DNA of 7,868 bases from Candidatus Gastranaerophilales bacterium (GCA_021199975.1 JAJQHF010000098.1:1-7868); one strand, 5' to 3'. Counted from the stretch's first letter, positions 1-6,106 are shown. Program-made: numbers and translations. Notes: generated by a model not told the origin, from the sequence alone.

Positions 1-1
1 A

Positions 2-100
2 GAAAAGGCACTTGATGAGTGTAAAATACACGGACACAGAGGTTCTGTTGAAACCGCCCAAACGAGCTTCGGAAAAAATTGGGAAAAAAAAGAAGGGTAA
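2..100 (+). CDS. 3' end of an unidentified gene (partial, C-terminus only)
   Basis: An open frame enters from the left edge and ends at the TAA at 98-100, giving a 32-residue C-terminal tail. It begins Glu-Lys-Ala-Leu-Asp-Glu-Cys-Lys and ends with a Lys/Glu-rich stretch and Gly. Codon choice (GAA, AAA, GAT, GGT, GTT) fits the AT-rich genes in the window. The neighbouring +1 frame is also open, to 137, but has more G/C-ending codons, so I prefer this one. I recognise no family from so short a tail. It is followed by about 120 bp of very AT-rich DNA before the next gene, so it need not be co-transcribed with it. Confidence 0.5.
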   Translation, partial: EKALDECKIHGHRGSVETAQTSFGKNWEKKEG

Positions 101-166
101 ATACTCATTGTTTAAATTAATAATTGAATATTTATGATTTTGTAAATAAACTGAAATAAATTTCTT

Positions 167-197
167 TTTAACCGCAATTTTAAAAATTTACTATATT
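167..197 (+). promoter_or_regulatory. Candidate promoter for the 224-1168 gene
   Basis: A -10-like TATATT lies at 192-197. A weak -35-like TTTAAC lies at 167-172 with a 19-bp spacer. The whole 101-223 gap is so AT-rich that chance matches are likely. Apart from this I see nothing in that gap. Confidence 0.25.
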
Positions 198-223
198 TAT
201 AGCGGCATAGAAAGAGTTTATAA

Positions 224-1168
224 ATGCAAATAAGTAATAACTATAATTATAATAAATATGGATTTTATTTTGGTAATTCATATAAAAACGTCCAAAAAAA
301 TTCAAATACAGAAAAAATCCATACAGTAGAAACTGCACAAAAAGCGTTAAATGTCGGTTTAAAAATAAGCAGACTACCTGTTTCTGCTATTAATAATCTT
401 GAATTTGCAAAAGATTTAGATATGGAAATACTTCCTGCCGAAACAATGCAAAACAGAGGCAGTGCTGTTGCCTGTATAGATTATGTCTGTGAATTTAACA
501 AAGAAGGTGTTAACTTTGTATCGCCTAAAATTTATGTACCGCAAATAATATCAAAGGACAAAACATGTAAAGCTGCTTATGCAGACAATTTTACGCATGA
601 ATATCAGCATTATTTATTTTTGCAAAAACAGGATAATGAATATAGAAACTTATACAATAATTTAAAGAATGAAGGTATTTTTTCTCCTGATATATATAGA
701 AGCTTTGTATATACTTCAGATGGAATTAGAAAATATCTCGGCGGAGATTTAATGAGGCAGGGAATTTATAATATTTTTGGAAATGAAGGCAAAATTTCTT
801 GCGAAAAGAATTACGGCTTAATTCGAACGCCTAAAGAGATAACAGAAGATAACGTTGCTAAAAGTATCGGGTTTAAAAATGCAATGAACATGATAGAAGA
901 ATTTAAAAAGTTTAAAGCTTTTGATGTAATTGCAGAAGTTAGAATAATTCATGAAAATCCAACTTTGTTAAGACGTTTTAAAGATAACCCCGAAAAAACA
1001 AAAGAAATTGTAAATAAGATACAAAAACAATTTTTAAAAGATACTTTTTATAATGAGTATAATTCATACTCTGCGGAATATGAGCTGTCAGAGAAATTAT
1101 GCTGTCCTGATTACGGAGCAAAATACGCAGCCTGTTATGATAAATTACTGATAAGAGCTTTAAGCTAA
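224..1168 (+). CDS. Orphan zincin-like protein with HExxH motif (putative metallopeptidase)
   Basis: This 314-residue protein is not of a family I can name. It carries a zincin signature, His-Glu-Tyr-Gln-His, at residues 125-129 in a Thr-HEYQH-Tyr-Leu helix. About 155 residues later, a C-terminal helix containing Ala-Glu-Tyr-Glu (Glu285, Glu287) could supply a third zinc ligand; that assignment is inference. The first 22 residues are rich in Asn and Tyr and include Phe-Tyr-Phe-Gly-Asn, probably a disordered lineage-specific leader. There is no hydrophobic signal peptide or membrane segment, so a cytoplasmic location, or export by an unrecognised route, is expected. The ATG at 224 has a weak purine-rich AAAGAG at 211-216. 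The gene stands alone and ends 10 bp from the 3' end of the opposing tRNA gene. Peptidase activity is not demonstrated; the substrate is unknown. Confidence 0.85.
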   Translation: MQISNNYNYNKYGFYFGNSYKNVQKNSNTEKIHTVETAQKALNVGLKISRLPVSAINNLEFAKDLDMEILPAETMQNRGSAVACIDYVCEFNKEGVNFVSPKIYVPQIISKDKTCKAAYADNFTHEYQHYLFLQKQDNEYRNLYNNLKNEGIFSPDIYRSFVYTSDGIRKYLGGDLMRQGIYNIFGNEGKISCEKNYGLIRTPKEITEDNVAKSIGFKNAMNMIEEFKKFKAFDVIAEVRIIHENPTLLRRFKDNPEKTKEIVNKIQKQFLKDTFYNEYNSYSAEYELSEKLCCPDYGAKYAACYDKLLIRALS

Positions 1169-1178
1169 ATGACAAAAA

Positions 1179-1250
1179 TAGCGGTAAAGGGAATCGAACC
1201 CTTGTCAATAGAATGAGAATCTACTATCCTAACCTCTAGACGATACCGCC
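1179..1250 (-). tRNA. tRNA-Glu (anticodon CTC)
   Basis: Read on the minus strand, 72 nt fold as a cloverleaf. The acceptor stem is GGCGGTA paired with TACCGCT, with a G1-U72 wobble and A73 as discriminator. The D-arm GTCTAGAGGTTAGGA is typical of tRNA-Glu. The anticodon stem GTAGA/TCTAT encloses the loop TTCTCAT, so the anticodon is CTC, reading GAG. The variable loop is 4 nt and the T-arm is AAGGG-TTCGATT-CCCTT. No CCA is encoded; the sequence after the 3' end is TTTTT, which may aid termination. It lies tail to tail with the HExxH gene and head to head with glmS. Confidence 0.96.
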
Positions 1251-1259
1251 ATTGAGTAT

Positions 1260-1291
1260 ATTATACTATAAAAATTTTAATAATAATTTAA
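1260..1291 (-). promoter_or_regulatory. Candidate tRNA-Glu promoter
   Basis: A perfect TATAAT reads on the minus strand at 1260-1265, about 10 bp upstream of the mature tRNA 5' end. This places transcription start at or just before the tRNA. The -35 is poor; the best match is TTAAAT at 1286-1291 with a 20-bp spacer. The -10 and its position are the persuasive part. Confidence 0.5.
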
Positions 1292-1313
1292 TATCATTTA
1301 TTACTTTTACATT

Positions 1314-1319
1314 TATAAT
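1314..1319 (+). promoter_or_regulatory. Candidate -10 box for glmS
   Basis: TATAAT at 1314-1319 lies 34 bp before the glmS ATG, which would leave a leader of roughly 25-30 nt. No convincing -35 is seen at 16-18 bp. Such a short AT-rich leader leaves no room for a glmS ribozyme. Confidence 0.4.
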
Positions 1320-1338
1320 ATTAATATATATAAATTTC

Positions 1339-1350
1339 AAGGGAAAGAGA
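1339..1350 (+). promoter_or_regulatory. Ribosome binding site that fixes the glmS start
   Basis: The purine run AAGGGAAAGAGA ends 3 nt before the ATG at 1354 and contains an AAGGG core 10 nt upstream of it. No comparable site precedes the upstream in-frame TTG at 1252, so this site supports initiation at 1354. Confidence 0.7.
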
Positions 1351-1353
1351 ATT

Positions 1354-3201
1354 ATGTGCGGAATTGTAGGATATATAGGGAAAAGAGATGTTGTAAGCGT
1401 TCTTTTAAAAGGGCTTACTAATTTGGAATACAGAGGATATGACTCTGCGGGCATGGCGCTTCAAGATTGCGGAGAAATAAAAATTTATAAGACGTTAGGC
1501 AAACTTGTAAATTTAAAAAATGAACTTGAAAATAAAAAATCCGAATTAAAGCATCCTTCAAGCGGTATAGGTCATATAAGGTGGGCAACTCATGGGAGTC
1601 CGTCATTAGTTAATGCTCATCCCCATACTTGCAGCTGCGGGAAATTAGTGGTTGTTCATAACGGAATTATTGAAAATTATAAAGAACTAAGGGAAGAATT
1701 AATAAAAAAAGGCTGTGTTTTCAGGTCACAAACAGATACCGAAACTATTGCTCATCTTGTTGCCGACGAATATGCAAATACAAAAAATCTTGAAGAAGCT
1801 GTAAGAAATTCAGTGAAAAAGTTACAAGGAGCTTATGCTGTCTGCGTTATTCATAAAGATGCGCCTGATATAATCGTAGGAGCAAGAAAACATGCACCTA
1901 TGCTTGTTGGGATAGGAGATGGCGAAAACTTTATAGCAAGTGATACTCCCGCAATAATTGAATATACAAAAAGAACAATATATCTTGATGATAATGAGAT
2001 TGCGGTTATTTCTCAAAACTCAGTTAAGGTAACGGATATTAACGGGCATGAAGTTATAAAAAAAGTTGAAACTCTGCCATGGGAACCGGTTGCACTTAGC
2101 AAGCTCGGGTTTAAACATTTTATGCTTAAAGAAATTTATGAACAGAGTGATGTTATAAGAAATCTATTAAACGGGAAATTATATGATATTGATGAATGCG
2201 TTAAATTAGATGAAGTGAAAATTGATAAAGAAATACTTAAAAATCTGAATAAAATAGAAATAATAGCATGCGGAACATCATTACATGCGGCGCTTGCAGG
2301 CAAATATATAATAGAGGATTTTGCGGGCATTTCAGTCGAGGTAGAAGCTTCAAGCGAATATATATACAGAAAAACCACAACTAATGCCTCAACTTTGGTT
2401 ATAGGAGTTTCTCAATCAGGCGAAACAGCAGATACAATTACAGCTATAAAGCAGGCTAAGGCAAAGAATTCGCATGTATTAATTATTACAAACAGACCTG
2501 ATTCAAATATGGCAAGATTGGCAGACAGTTTAATTCCCGTTAATGCGGGAATTGAAGTCAGTGTTGCGGCTACAAAATCATATACAGCTCAATTAATTTC
2601 ATTCTATCTGCTTGCAATACATCTTGCTGAAATTAAAGGTTCTATGGAAAAATCATATCTTAAAAATATAAAGCATGAGTTAATTCAGCTGCCGTCAAAA
2701 ATAGAAGAAATTTTGTCAAATACCTCCAATATTAAGGAGTGCGCAAGGAAATATTCATCTTATAAGAATTTTATATATATTGCGAGAGGAATAAACTTAG
2801 CAACGGCTTATGAGGGAGCTTTGAAGTTAAAAGAAATAAGTTATATTAATGCAACGGGATATCCGGCTGGAGAATTAAAACATGGACCTATCGCAATGCT
2901 TGATGAAACAATGCCTGTTTTGTCTATTTTAATGCCCGGAGGTATAACCTATGAAAAAGTACTTTCTAATAGTGAAGAGGCAAAAGCAAGAAACGCTAAA
3001 TTGATTGCATTGACATCATCTGATGATAAAAATATAGATGCTTTATTTGATGTTGTTATCAGAATACCAAAAATAAGTGAAATTTTGTCGCCTGCGTTAA
3101 CATGTGTGCCCCTGCAGCTATTGGCATACTATATAGCAGAGTTTTTGGGTAAAGATGTAGATCAACCGAGGAATCTTGCAAAATCGGTTACAGTGGAGTA
3201 A
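1354..3201 (+). CDS. glmS: Glutamine--fructose-6-phosphate aminotransferase (isomerizing)
   Basis: GlmS makes glucosamine-6-phosphate from fructose-6-phosphate and glutamine in the cytoplasm, the first step toward UDP-GlcNAc for cell-wall and lipid A sugars. From the ATG at 1354 it has 615 residues, close to the usual ~609. The N-terminal Ntn glutaminase domain begins Met-Cys-Gly-Ile-Val-Gly; Cys2 is exposed as nucleophile after Met removal. Arg76-Trp-Ala-Thr-His-Gly and His102-Asn-Gly are the expected glutaminase motifs. The first SIS domain has Cys306-Gly-Thr-Ser and Ser353-Gln-Ser-Gly-Glu-Thr. The second has the Gly-Tyr-Pro-Ala-Gly-Glu-Leu-Lys-His510-Gly-Pro segment. The C-terminus ends Leu-Ala-Lys-Ser-Val-Thr-Val-Glu, with the conserved active-site Lys609. 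The frame is also open back to a TTG at 1252, but that start would bury the catalytic Cys. The next small gene starts 2 nt after the stop. Confidence 0.98.
   Translation: MCGIVGYIGKRDVVSVLLKGLTNLEYRGYDSAGMALQDCGEIKIYKTLGKLVNLKNELENKKSELKHPSSGIGHIRWATHGSPSLVNAHPHTCSCGKLVVVHNGIIENYKELREELIKKGCVFRSQTDTETIAHLVADEYANTKNLEEAVRNSVKKLQGAYAVCVIHKDAPDIIVGARKHAPMLVGIGDGENFIASDTPAIIEYTKRTIYLDDNEIAVISQNSVKVTDINGHEVIKKVETLPWEPVALSKLGFKHFMLKEIYEQSDVIRNLLNGKLYDIDECVKLDEVKIDKEILKNLNKIEIIACGTSLHAALAGKYIIEDFAGISVEVEASSEYIYRKTTTNASTLVIGVSQSGETADTITAIKQAKAKNSHVLIITNRPDSNMARLADSLIPVNAGIEVSVAATKSYTAQLISFYLLAIHLAEIKGSMEKSYLKNIKHELIQLPSKIEEILSNTSNIKECARKYSSYKNFIYIARGINLATAYEGALKLKEISYINATGYPAGELKHGPIAMLDETMPVLSILMPGGITYEKVLSNSEEAKARNAKLIALTSSDDKNIDALFDVVIRIPKISEILSPALTCVPLQLLAYYIAEFLGKDVDQPRNLAKSVTVE
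3195..3198 (+). promoter_or_regulatory. Shine-Dalgarno inside the glmS 3' end
   Basis: GGAG in the last sense codons of glmS lies 5 nt before the ATG at 3204. Ribosomes finishing glmS would uncover or deliver this site, a classic arrangement for translational coupling of the downstream small gene. Confidence 0.75.
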
Positions 3202-3203
3202 AT

Positions 3204-3365
3204 ATGATAAAAACAAAAGAATTTAAAGTTAAAATTCCAAAAGAATTTACAAGTGAATATATTGAAAATGAATTAAAAAACTCGGGCTTAGATGTTTTAA
3301 GATGGGCAATTACAGATTTTGACAGCGAATATTATACTCTAAATCTTGCCATCGTTGAAGATTAA
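3204..3365 (+). CDS. 53-residue orphan protein coupled to glmS
   Basis: The ATG at 3204 begins a 53-codon frame ending at the TAA at 3363-3365. It starts 2 nt after the glmS stop and has a GGAG at ideal spacing, so it is almost certainly translated from the glmS message. The product is small, acidic and soluble-looking, with no membrane segment. An N-terminal Lys-rich strand-like stretch (residues 3-11) is followed by a likely helix (about 17-27) and a C-terminal alternating hydrophobic stretch ending Ile-Val-Glu-Asp. A lone Trp is at residue 34. Codon use matches its neighbours. I do not recognise a family. Its position suggests a role tied to GlmS level or activity, but this is inference only. 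Confidence 0.75.
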   Translation: MIKTKEFKVKIPKEFTSEYIENELKNSGLDVLRWAITDFDSEYYTLNLAIVED

Positions 3366-3417
3366 GTGTTTGTAAAAAATCCTTATTACTTACAATTTGT
3401 AATATTATAATCTAATC

Positions 3418-3657
3418 TAGTGCCGCATTCTGCCGCCGGCTCCTCGCCGCCGTCAAAATGCTCAGCTACACTCCGTTACGCATACAGGTCACTAAGTTTC
3501 GAGCATAGCTCTCAACAAGTTCCTTTGTAACCTTTTCAAGTTGTCACTCAAAAAAATTCACTCAGCTAACGCATACAGGCTCAAGCACTTCGATTTACCT
3601 CAGTGTTTCGCTTTGTAACACCTTCGGCTTATCGTGAATTTTTTCTCAGACAAGTTA
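3418..3657. repeat. GC-shifted intergenic repeat block with direct and inverted repeats
   Basis: The 3366-3724 gap has no convincing gene. Its core differs sharply in composition: by hand count, 3421-3480 is about 63% GC and 3481-3640 about 41%, against very AT-rich flanks. Two diverged direct units start exactly 100 bp apart, at 3461 and 3561. They share, in order, CTCAGCTA, ACGCATACAGG (or CGCATACAGG), TTCGA, TTTGTAAC and CCTT; the first copy has about 10 extra bases after CTCAGCTA. The left edge (3421-3452) is a CGGC/GCCG hairpin-forming run. This looks like a dispersed intergenic repeat or a structured RNA rather than decayed coding sequence. Its copy number in the genome cannot be seen here. 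Confidence 0.7.
3538..3656. repeat. 119-bp segment bounded by imperfect inverted repeats
   Basis: The left arm at 3538-3561 and the reverse complement of the right arm at 3634-3656 share AA-TTGTC at their outer ends and AAAAAATTCAC at their inner ends. They are separated by four mismatched bases and a one-base length difference. About 18 of 24 positions match. The enclosed sequence is the second direct repeat unit. The arms could form a long hairpin in RNA, or be the ends of a small non-autonomous element. No target-site duplication is evident. Confidence 0.55.
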
Positions 3658-3695
3658 AAAAATAAAAATTTATATAAAAATTAATTAAATTCTAT

Positions 3696-3701
3696 TATAA
3701 T
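3696..3701 (+). promoter_or_regulatory. Candidate -10 box for the 3725-4618 gene
   Basis: TATAAT at 3696-3701 lies 24 bp before the ATG at 3725. No good -35 is present at normal spacing, and the flank is almost pure A/T, so the match is weak support. If used, the leader would be under 20 nt. Confidence 0.3.
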
Positions 3702-3724
3702 TAAAGATAATTTCATAAAAAAGA

Positions 3725-4618
3725 ATGGAGAAAAACAATATATTTTTAATTAGAAAAAAAGAACCTGAATATACAATAAAAATGAACTATGACAGAGCAA
3801 AACCGCTTACTAAGAGGAATGTCACAGAATTTTTAAAATCGCTCGGAATTGAAGTTAAAACAAATACTAAAGCGAGAGGAAATCAGGGATTATATCAAAA
3901 AAACAGGATAGATATATCAAGAGGGCTGAAAGAGGACAGAGCAATTGAAGTTTTGGTTCACGAATTTGCACACCACATCCATTTTAAAATAGATAAAGAC
4001 TTTATAAAAAACGGAGGTTCCATTGAAACTCTGTTTAATACAAGTAATATCGATGAAATAAAAACAGAACTTATAAATGTAACTAACCTTATTGATAAAA
4101 ATTCACGGCTAAAAATCTTTTTAAAAGCAAAAGAAGAAACATCAAAAACTATTAAAGGTATTCAAAGTACAATAAAAAGAGAGTACCCTGAGTTTTTACG
4201 GTCAAAAAAATTTCCCGAATTTGAAAAATACATAAAACACTCAGATGCTAAATATCTTATGAAATATGATGCCGTAAAAATTACGCAAGGTTTTTTCTTT
4301 AAAAAAGAAAGAATACTAACAGTTAAAAATCTTGAAAATGATTTCCCCGATATGCCGAGTGCTTTTCAATTATACATAAAATTATGTTCTTTAAAAAGAA
4401 AACAAACTAAAATATCAAGACGCATAAATAAATTAAATAAATATTATGAAAAACCAACAGAACTCTTTGCGAGGTTTGTTCAAGGTTATTTTTCCGCACC
4501 TGAAACCATTGCAGCTATAGCTCCTTATACAACAAAAAGATTTCTTGAACTGTTAAAATCAGGCTATTATAAAGAGTTGAAAGATTTATTTATAATTTTT
4601 AAAGGATTATATCTTTAA
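3725..4618 (+). CDS. Orphan gluzincin-like protein with HExxH and C-terminal Glu helix
   Basis: This is a 297-residue Lys-rich, basic protein of no family I can name. Val-Leu-Val-His-Glu-Phe-Ala-His-His at 76-84 is a clear zincin helix (HEFAH at 79-83). About 160 residues later, Pro-Thr-Glu246-Leu-Phe-Ala-Arg-Phe resembles the helix that supplies the third zinc ligand in gluzincin-type domains, including those often found in mobile-element proteins. The middle (about 90-235) is charged, helical-looking and without recognisable motifs. There is no signal peptide or membrane span. The ATG at 3725 lacks a strong Shine-Dalgarno sequence; an internal ATG at 3782 also lacks one, and both keep the motifs. 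It is a single-gene unit between the repeat block and a convergent gene. Metallopeptidase activity is a reasonable prediction; substrate and biological role are unknown. Confidence 0.85.
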   Translation: MEKNNIFLIRKKEPEYTIKMNYDRAKPLTKRNVTEFLKSLGIEVKTNTKARGNQGLYQKNRIDISRGLKEDRAIEVLVHEFAHHIHFKIDKDFIKNGGSIETLFNTSNIDEIKTELINVTNLIDKNSRLKIFLKAKEETSKTIKGIQSTIKREYPEFLRSKKFPEFEKYIKHSDAKYLMKYDAVKITQGFFFKKERILTVKNLENDFPDMPSAFQLYIKLCSLKRKQTKISRRINKLNKYYEKPTELFARFVQGYFSAPETIAAIAPYTTKRFLELLKSGYYKELKDLFIIFKGLYL

Positions 4619-4649
4619 GTTACTACTATCAGAGTTATTGACTTTTGTT

Positions 4650-6020
4650 TTAGCTTTTTAAATTAACAAGAACATCAACAAGTTCGGGATCCCATTTAGA
4701 TTCCGATTCGGATTTAATGATTTCAAGCGCTTTTTCTTTTGACATAGCCTGACGATAAGTTCTATCCGAAATCATAGCACTATATGCATCTGCTAATGCT
4801 ATAATTCTTGAGCCAAGCGGAATACTCTGTCCTTTTAAACCTTCAGGCTCGCCTTTTCCGTCCCAGCGTTCTTTATGATAATTAATATATGGAACAACCT
4901 CCGACAAAAAGTTAATGCTCATTAAAATACTTACACCGACATTAGGGTGATTTTGGAGTTTTTCCCAGTCTTCTTTTGATAATTTTTCTTTCTTATTAAA
5001 TAATTCCTCAGGCAAAGTAATTTTTCCAATATTGCGAAGCAAAGCCGCATAATATATTAAATCTTTTGTTTTTTCATTTAAAGCCAAAGCTGTTGATATT
5101 TCATTTGCCAAATCTGCAACTTGATGCGAATAATTATTTTTAAAATTACTTTTAGAATCAACTGCAACAGCTAAATCCTCAACAAACCATTGCTGCTCGC
5201 TGCTCAAATCGCCTATTAAAGCAGTCAATTCCGCACGGTTGTTCTGCAATTGAGAAACTGTTACATCTTTTTTATTTATTAATCTGTCGGTTTCCTCCGT
5301 TAGTTTTTCAAGACTCATTGAAGTTGCAAATAAACGTGCCGTCACACTTAATAAATCAATAAACTCTTCGGATAAGTCTTTATTTTTATAATTTTCAACT
5401 ACTATAACACCAACTTTTTCCATATTATTGAACATAGGCACGGCAAGATAATATTTAACTTTATCTTCATTTAACAATAAAATCTGTTTAAAATTATCAT
5501 CATTGCCGCAATCTTTTATTTCAACGGATTTTTTTGTATTAAAAGCTTGTGAAACATAACTGTTATCATCATAATTATAACCAATTTCAGCTTCATAAAT
5601 ATCATCATTAAAACTAAGAGAAGAACCTACCAGCAATAAATCGTGCTTTGTATTTTTTAATCCCATTGCATTTTCTTTTGATAAAAACACATGGCAGGCA
5701 TTTATTTCTAACATTTGTTTAATTGTTTTTGCAATCGCATTATAAATAACATAATCTTCTTTACTGCTGAAACCGAGTATTTTTAATGTATTATCAATTG
5801 AATATATTGAAATCAGCTCTTTTAATTGTTTTTTCAAACTTTCCAGTTTATCTATGCTTGATTTGCTTATTTTTTGGACAAGTTCATCAGATATTAAATG
5901 CTCTGATATAAAATCACCTAAGTTAAGTGCAAATATTTCTTCCAGCGGATCTGATTCAAGAGATATTTCACTTCTTGCAAAAACCGAAACATTTTTATTT
6001 TCTTTTTTCTCTTCTGCCAT
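4650..6020 (-). CDS. GAF-domain protein with degenerate HD-GYP domain
   Basis: This is a 456-residue cytoplasmic protein. Residues 1-85 are an acidic and helical lead-in. About 88-235 looks like a GAF sensor domain (Tyr-Tyr-Leu-Ala-Val-Pro-Met-Phe at 190-197, then Val-Gly-Val-Ile-Val-Val-Glu). A helical linker follows (about 236-290), then an HD-GYP fold (about 291-456). HD-GYP proteins normally hydrolyse cyclic di-GMP with two or three metals. Here, aligned by eye, HSxRVA is YSHQVA (297-302), the HD pair is Arg329-Asn330, the HHE motif is His382-Lys383-Glu384, GYP is Gly390-Glu391-Pro392, and ADxxDA has Ser414. Only His358 (Asn-His-Pro), His382 and Asp411 remain of the usual set. The fold is otherwise well kept, so loss of activity with retained binding or signalling is likely. 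The start has AAGGG 6 nt upstream. It converges on the HExxH gene and diverges from glyS. Confidence 0.9.
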   Translation of the reverse strand: MAEEKKENKNVSVFARSEISLESDPLEEIFALNLGDFISEHLISDELVQKISKSSIDKLESLKKQLKELISIYSIDNTLKILGFSSKEDYVIYNAIAKTIKQMLEINACHVFLSKENAMGLKNTKHDLLLVGSSLSFNDDIYEAEIGYNYDDNSYVSQAFNTKKSVEIKDCGNDDNFKQILLLNEDKVKYYLAVPMFNNMEKVGVIVVENYKNKDLSEEFIDLLSVTARLFATSMSLEKLTEETDRLINKKDVTVSQLQNNRAELTALIGDLSSEQQWFVEDLAVAVDSKSNFKNNYSHQVADLANEISTALALNEKTKDLIYYAALLRNIGKITLPEELFNKKEKLSKEDWEKLQNHPNVGVSILMSINFLSEVVPYINYHKERWDGKGEPEGLKGQSIPLGSRIIALADAYSAMISDRTYRQAMSKEKALEIIKSESESKWDPELVDVLVNLKS

Positions 6021-6076
6021 TTATAACCCTTTTCTGTGATTTAAAGTTTAATTCCGAAATAATTAACTATACTACC

Positions 6077-6106
6077 ATTATATTTTAGATTATGATTTTA
6101 TGCAAA
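6077..6106 (-). promoter_or_regulatory. Candidate promoter for the HD-GYP-like gene
   Basis: On the minus strand, TATAAT at 6077-6082 is preceded by TTTGCA at 6101-6106 with an 18-bp spacer. It would give a leader of about 50 nt to the ATG at 6020. It shares the 6021-6267 gap with the glyS promoter. Confidence 0.5.

Noticed and set aside
978..1208. Minus-strand open frame of 76 codons
   Set aside because: It lies across the tRNA-Glu and antisense to the HExxH gene; composition and lack of motifs mark it as a shadow.
1252..1353. glmS ribozyme or other riboswitch upstream of glmS
   Set aside because: The leader is about 100 nt of almost pure A/T. It has none of the conserved GC-containing core of the glmS ribozyme and no room for it after the likely -10.
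2136..2378. Minus-strand open frame inside glmS
   Set aside because: It is antisense to a highly conserved gene, has no ribosome binding site or recognisable motif, and is low in complexity.
3418..3657. CRISPR array
   Set aside because: Only two diverged units are present, they lack a constant repeat-spacer length pattern, and no cas gene is nearby.
4619..4649. Bidirectional terminator between the convergent genes
   Set aside because: The short gap has T-runs but no clear GC-containing stem, so I cannot support a hairpin terminator.
5854..6039. Plus-strand open frame of 61 codons over the start of the HD-GYP-like gene
   Set aside because: It is antisense to a well supported coding region, is Ser/Phe-rich as expected of shadows, and shows no family features.
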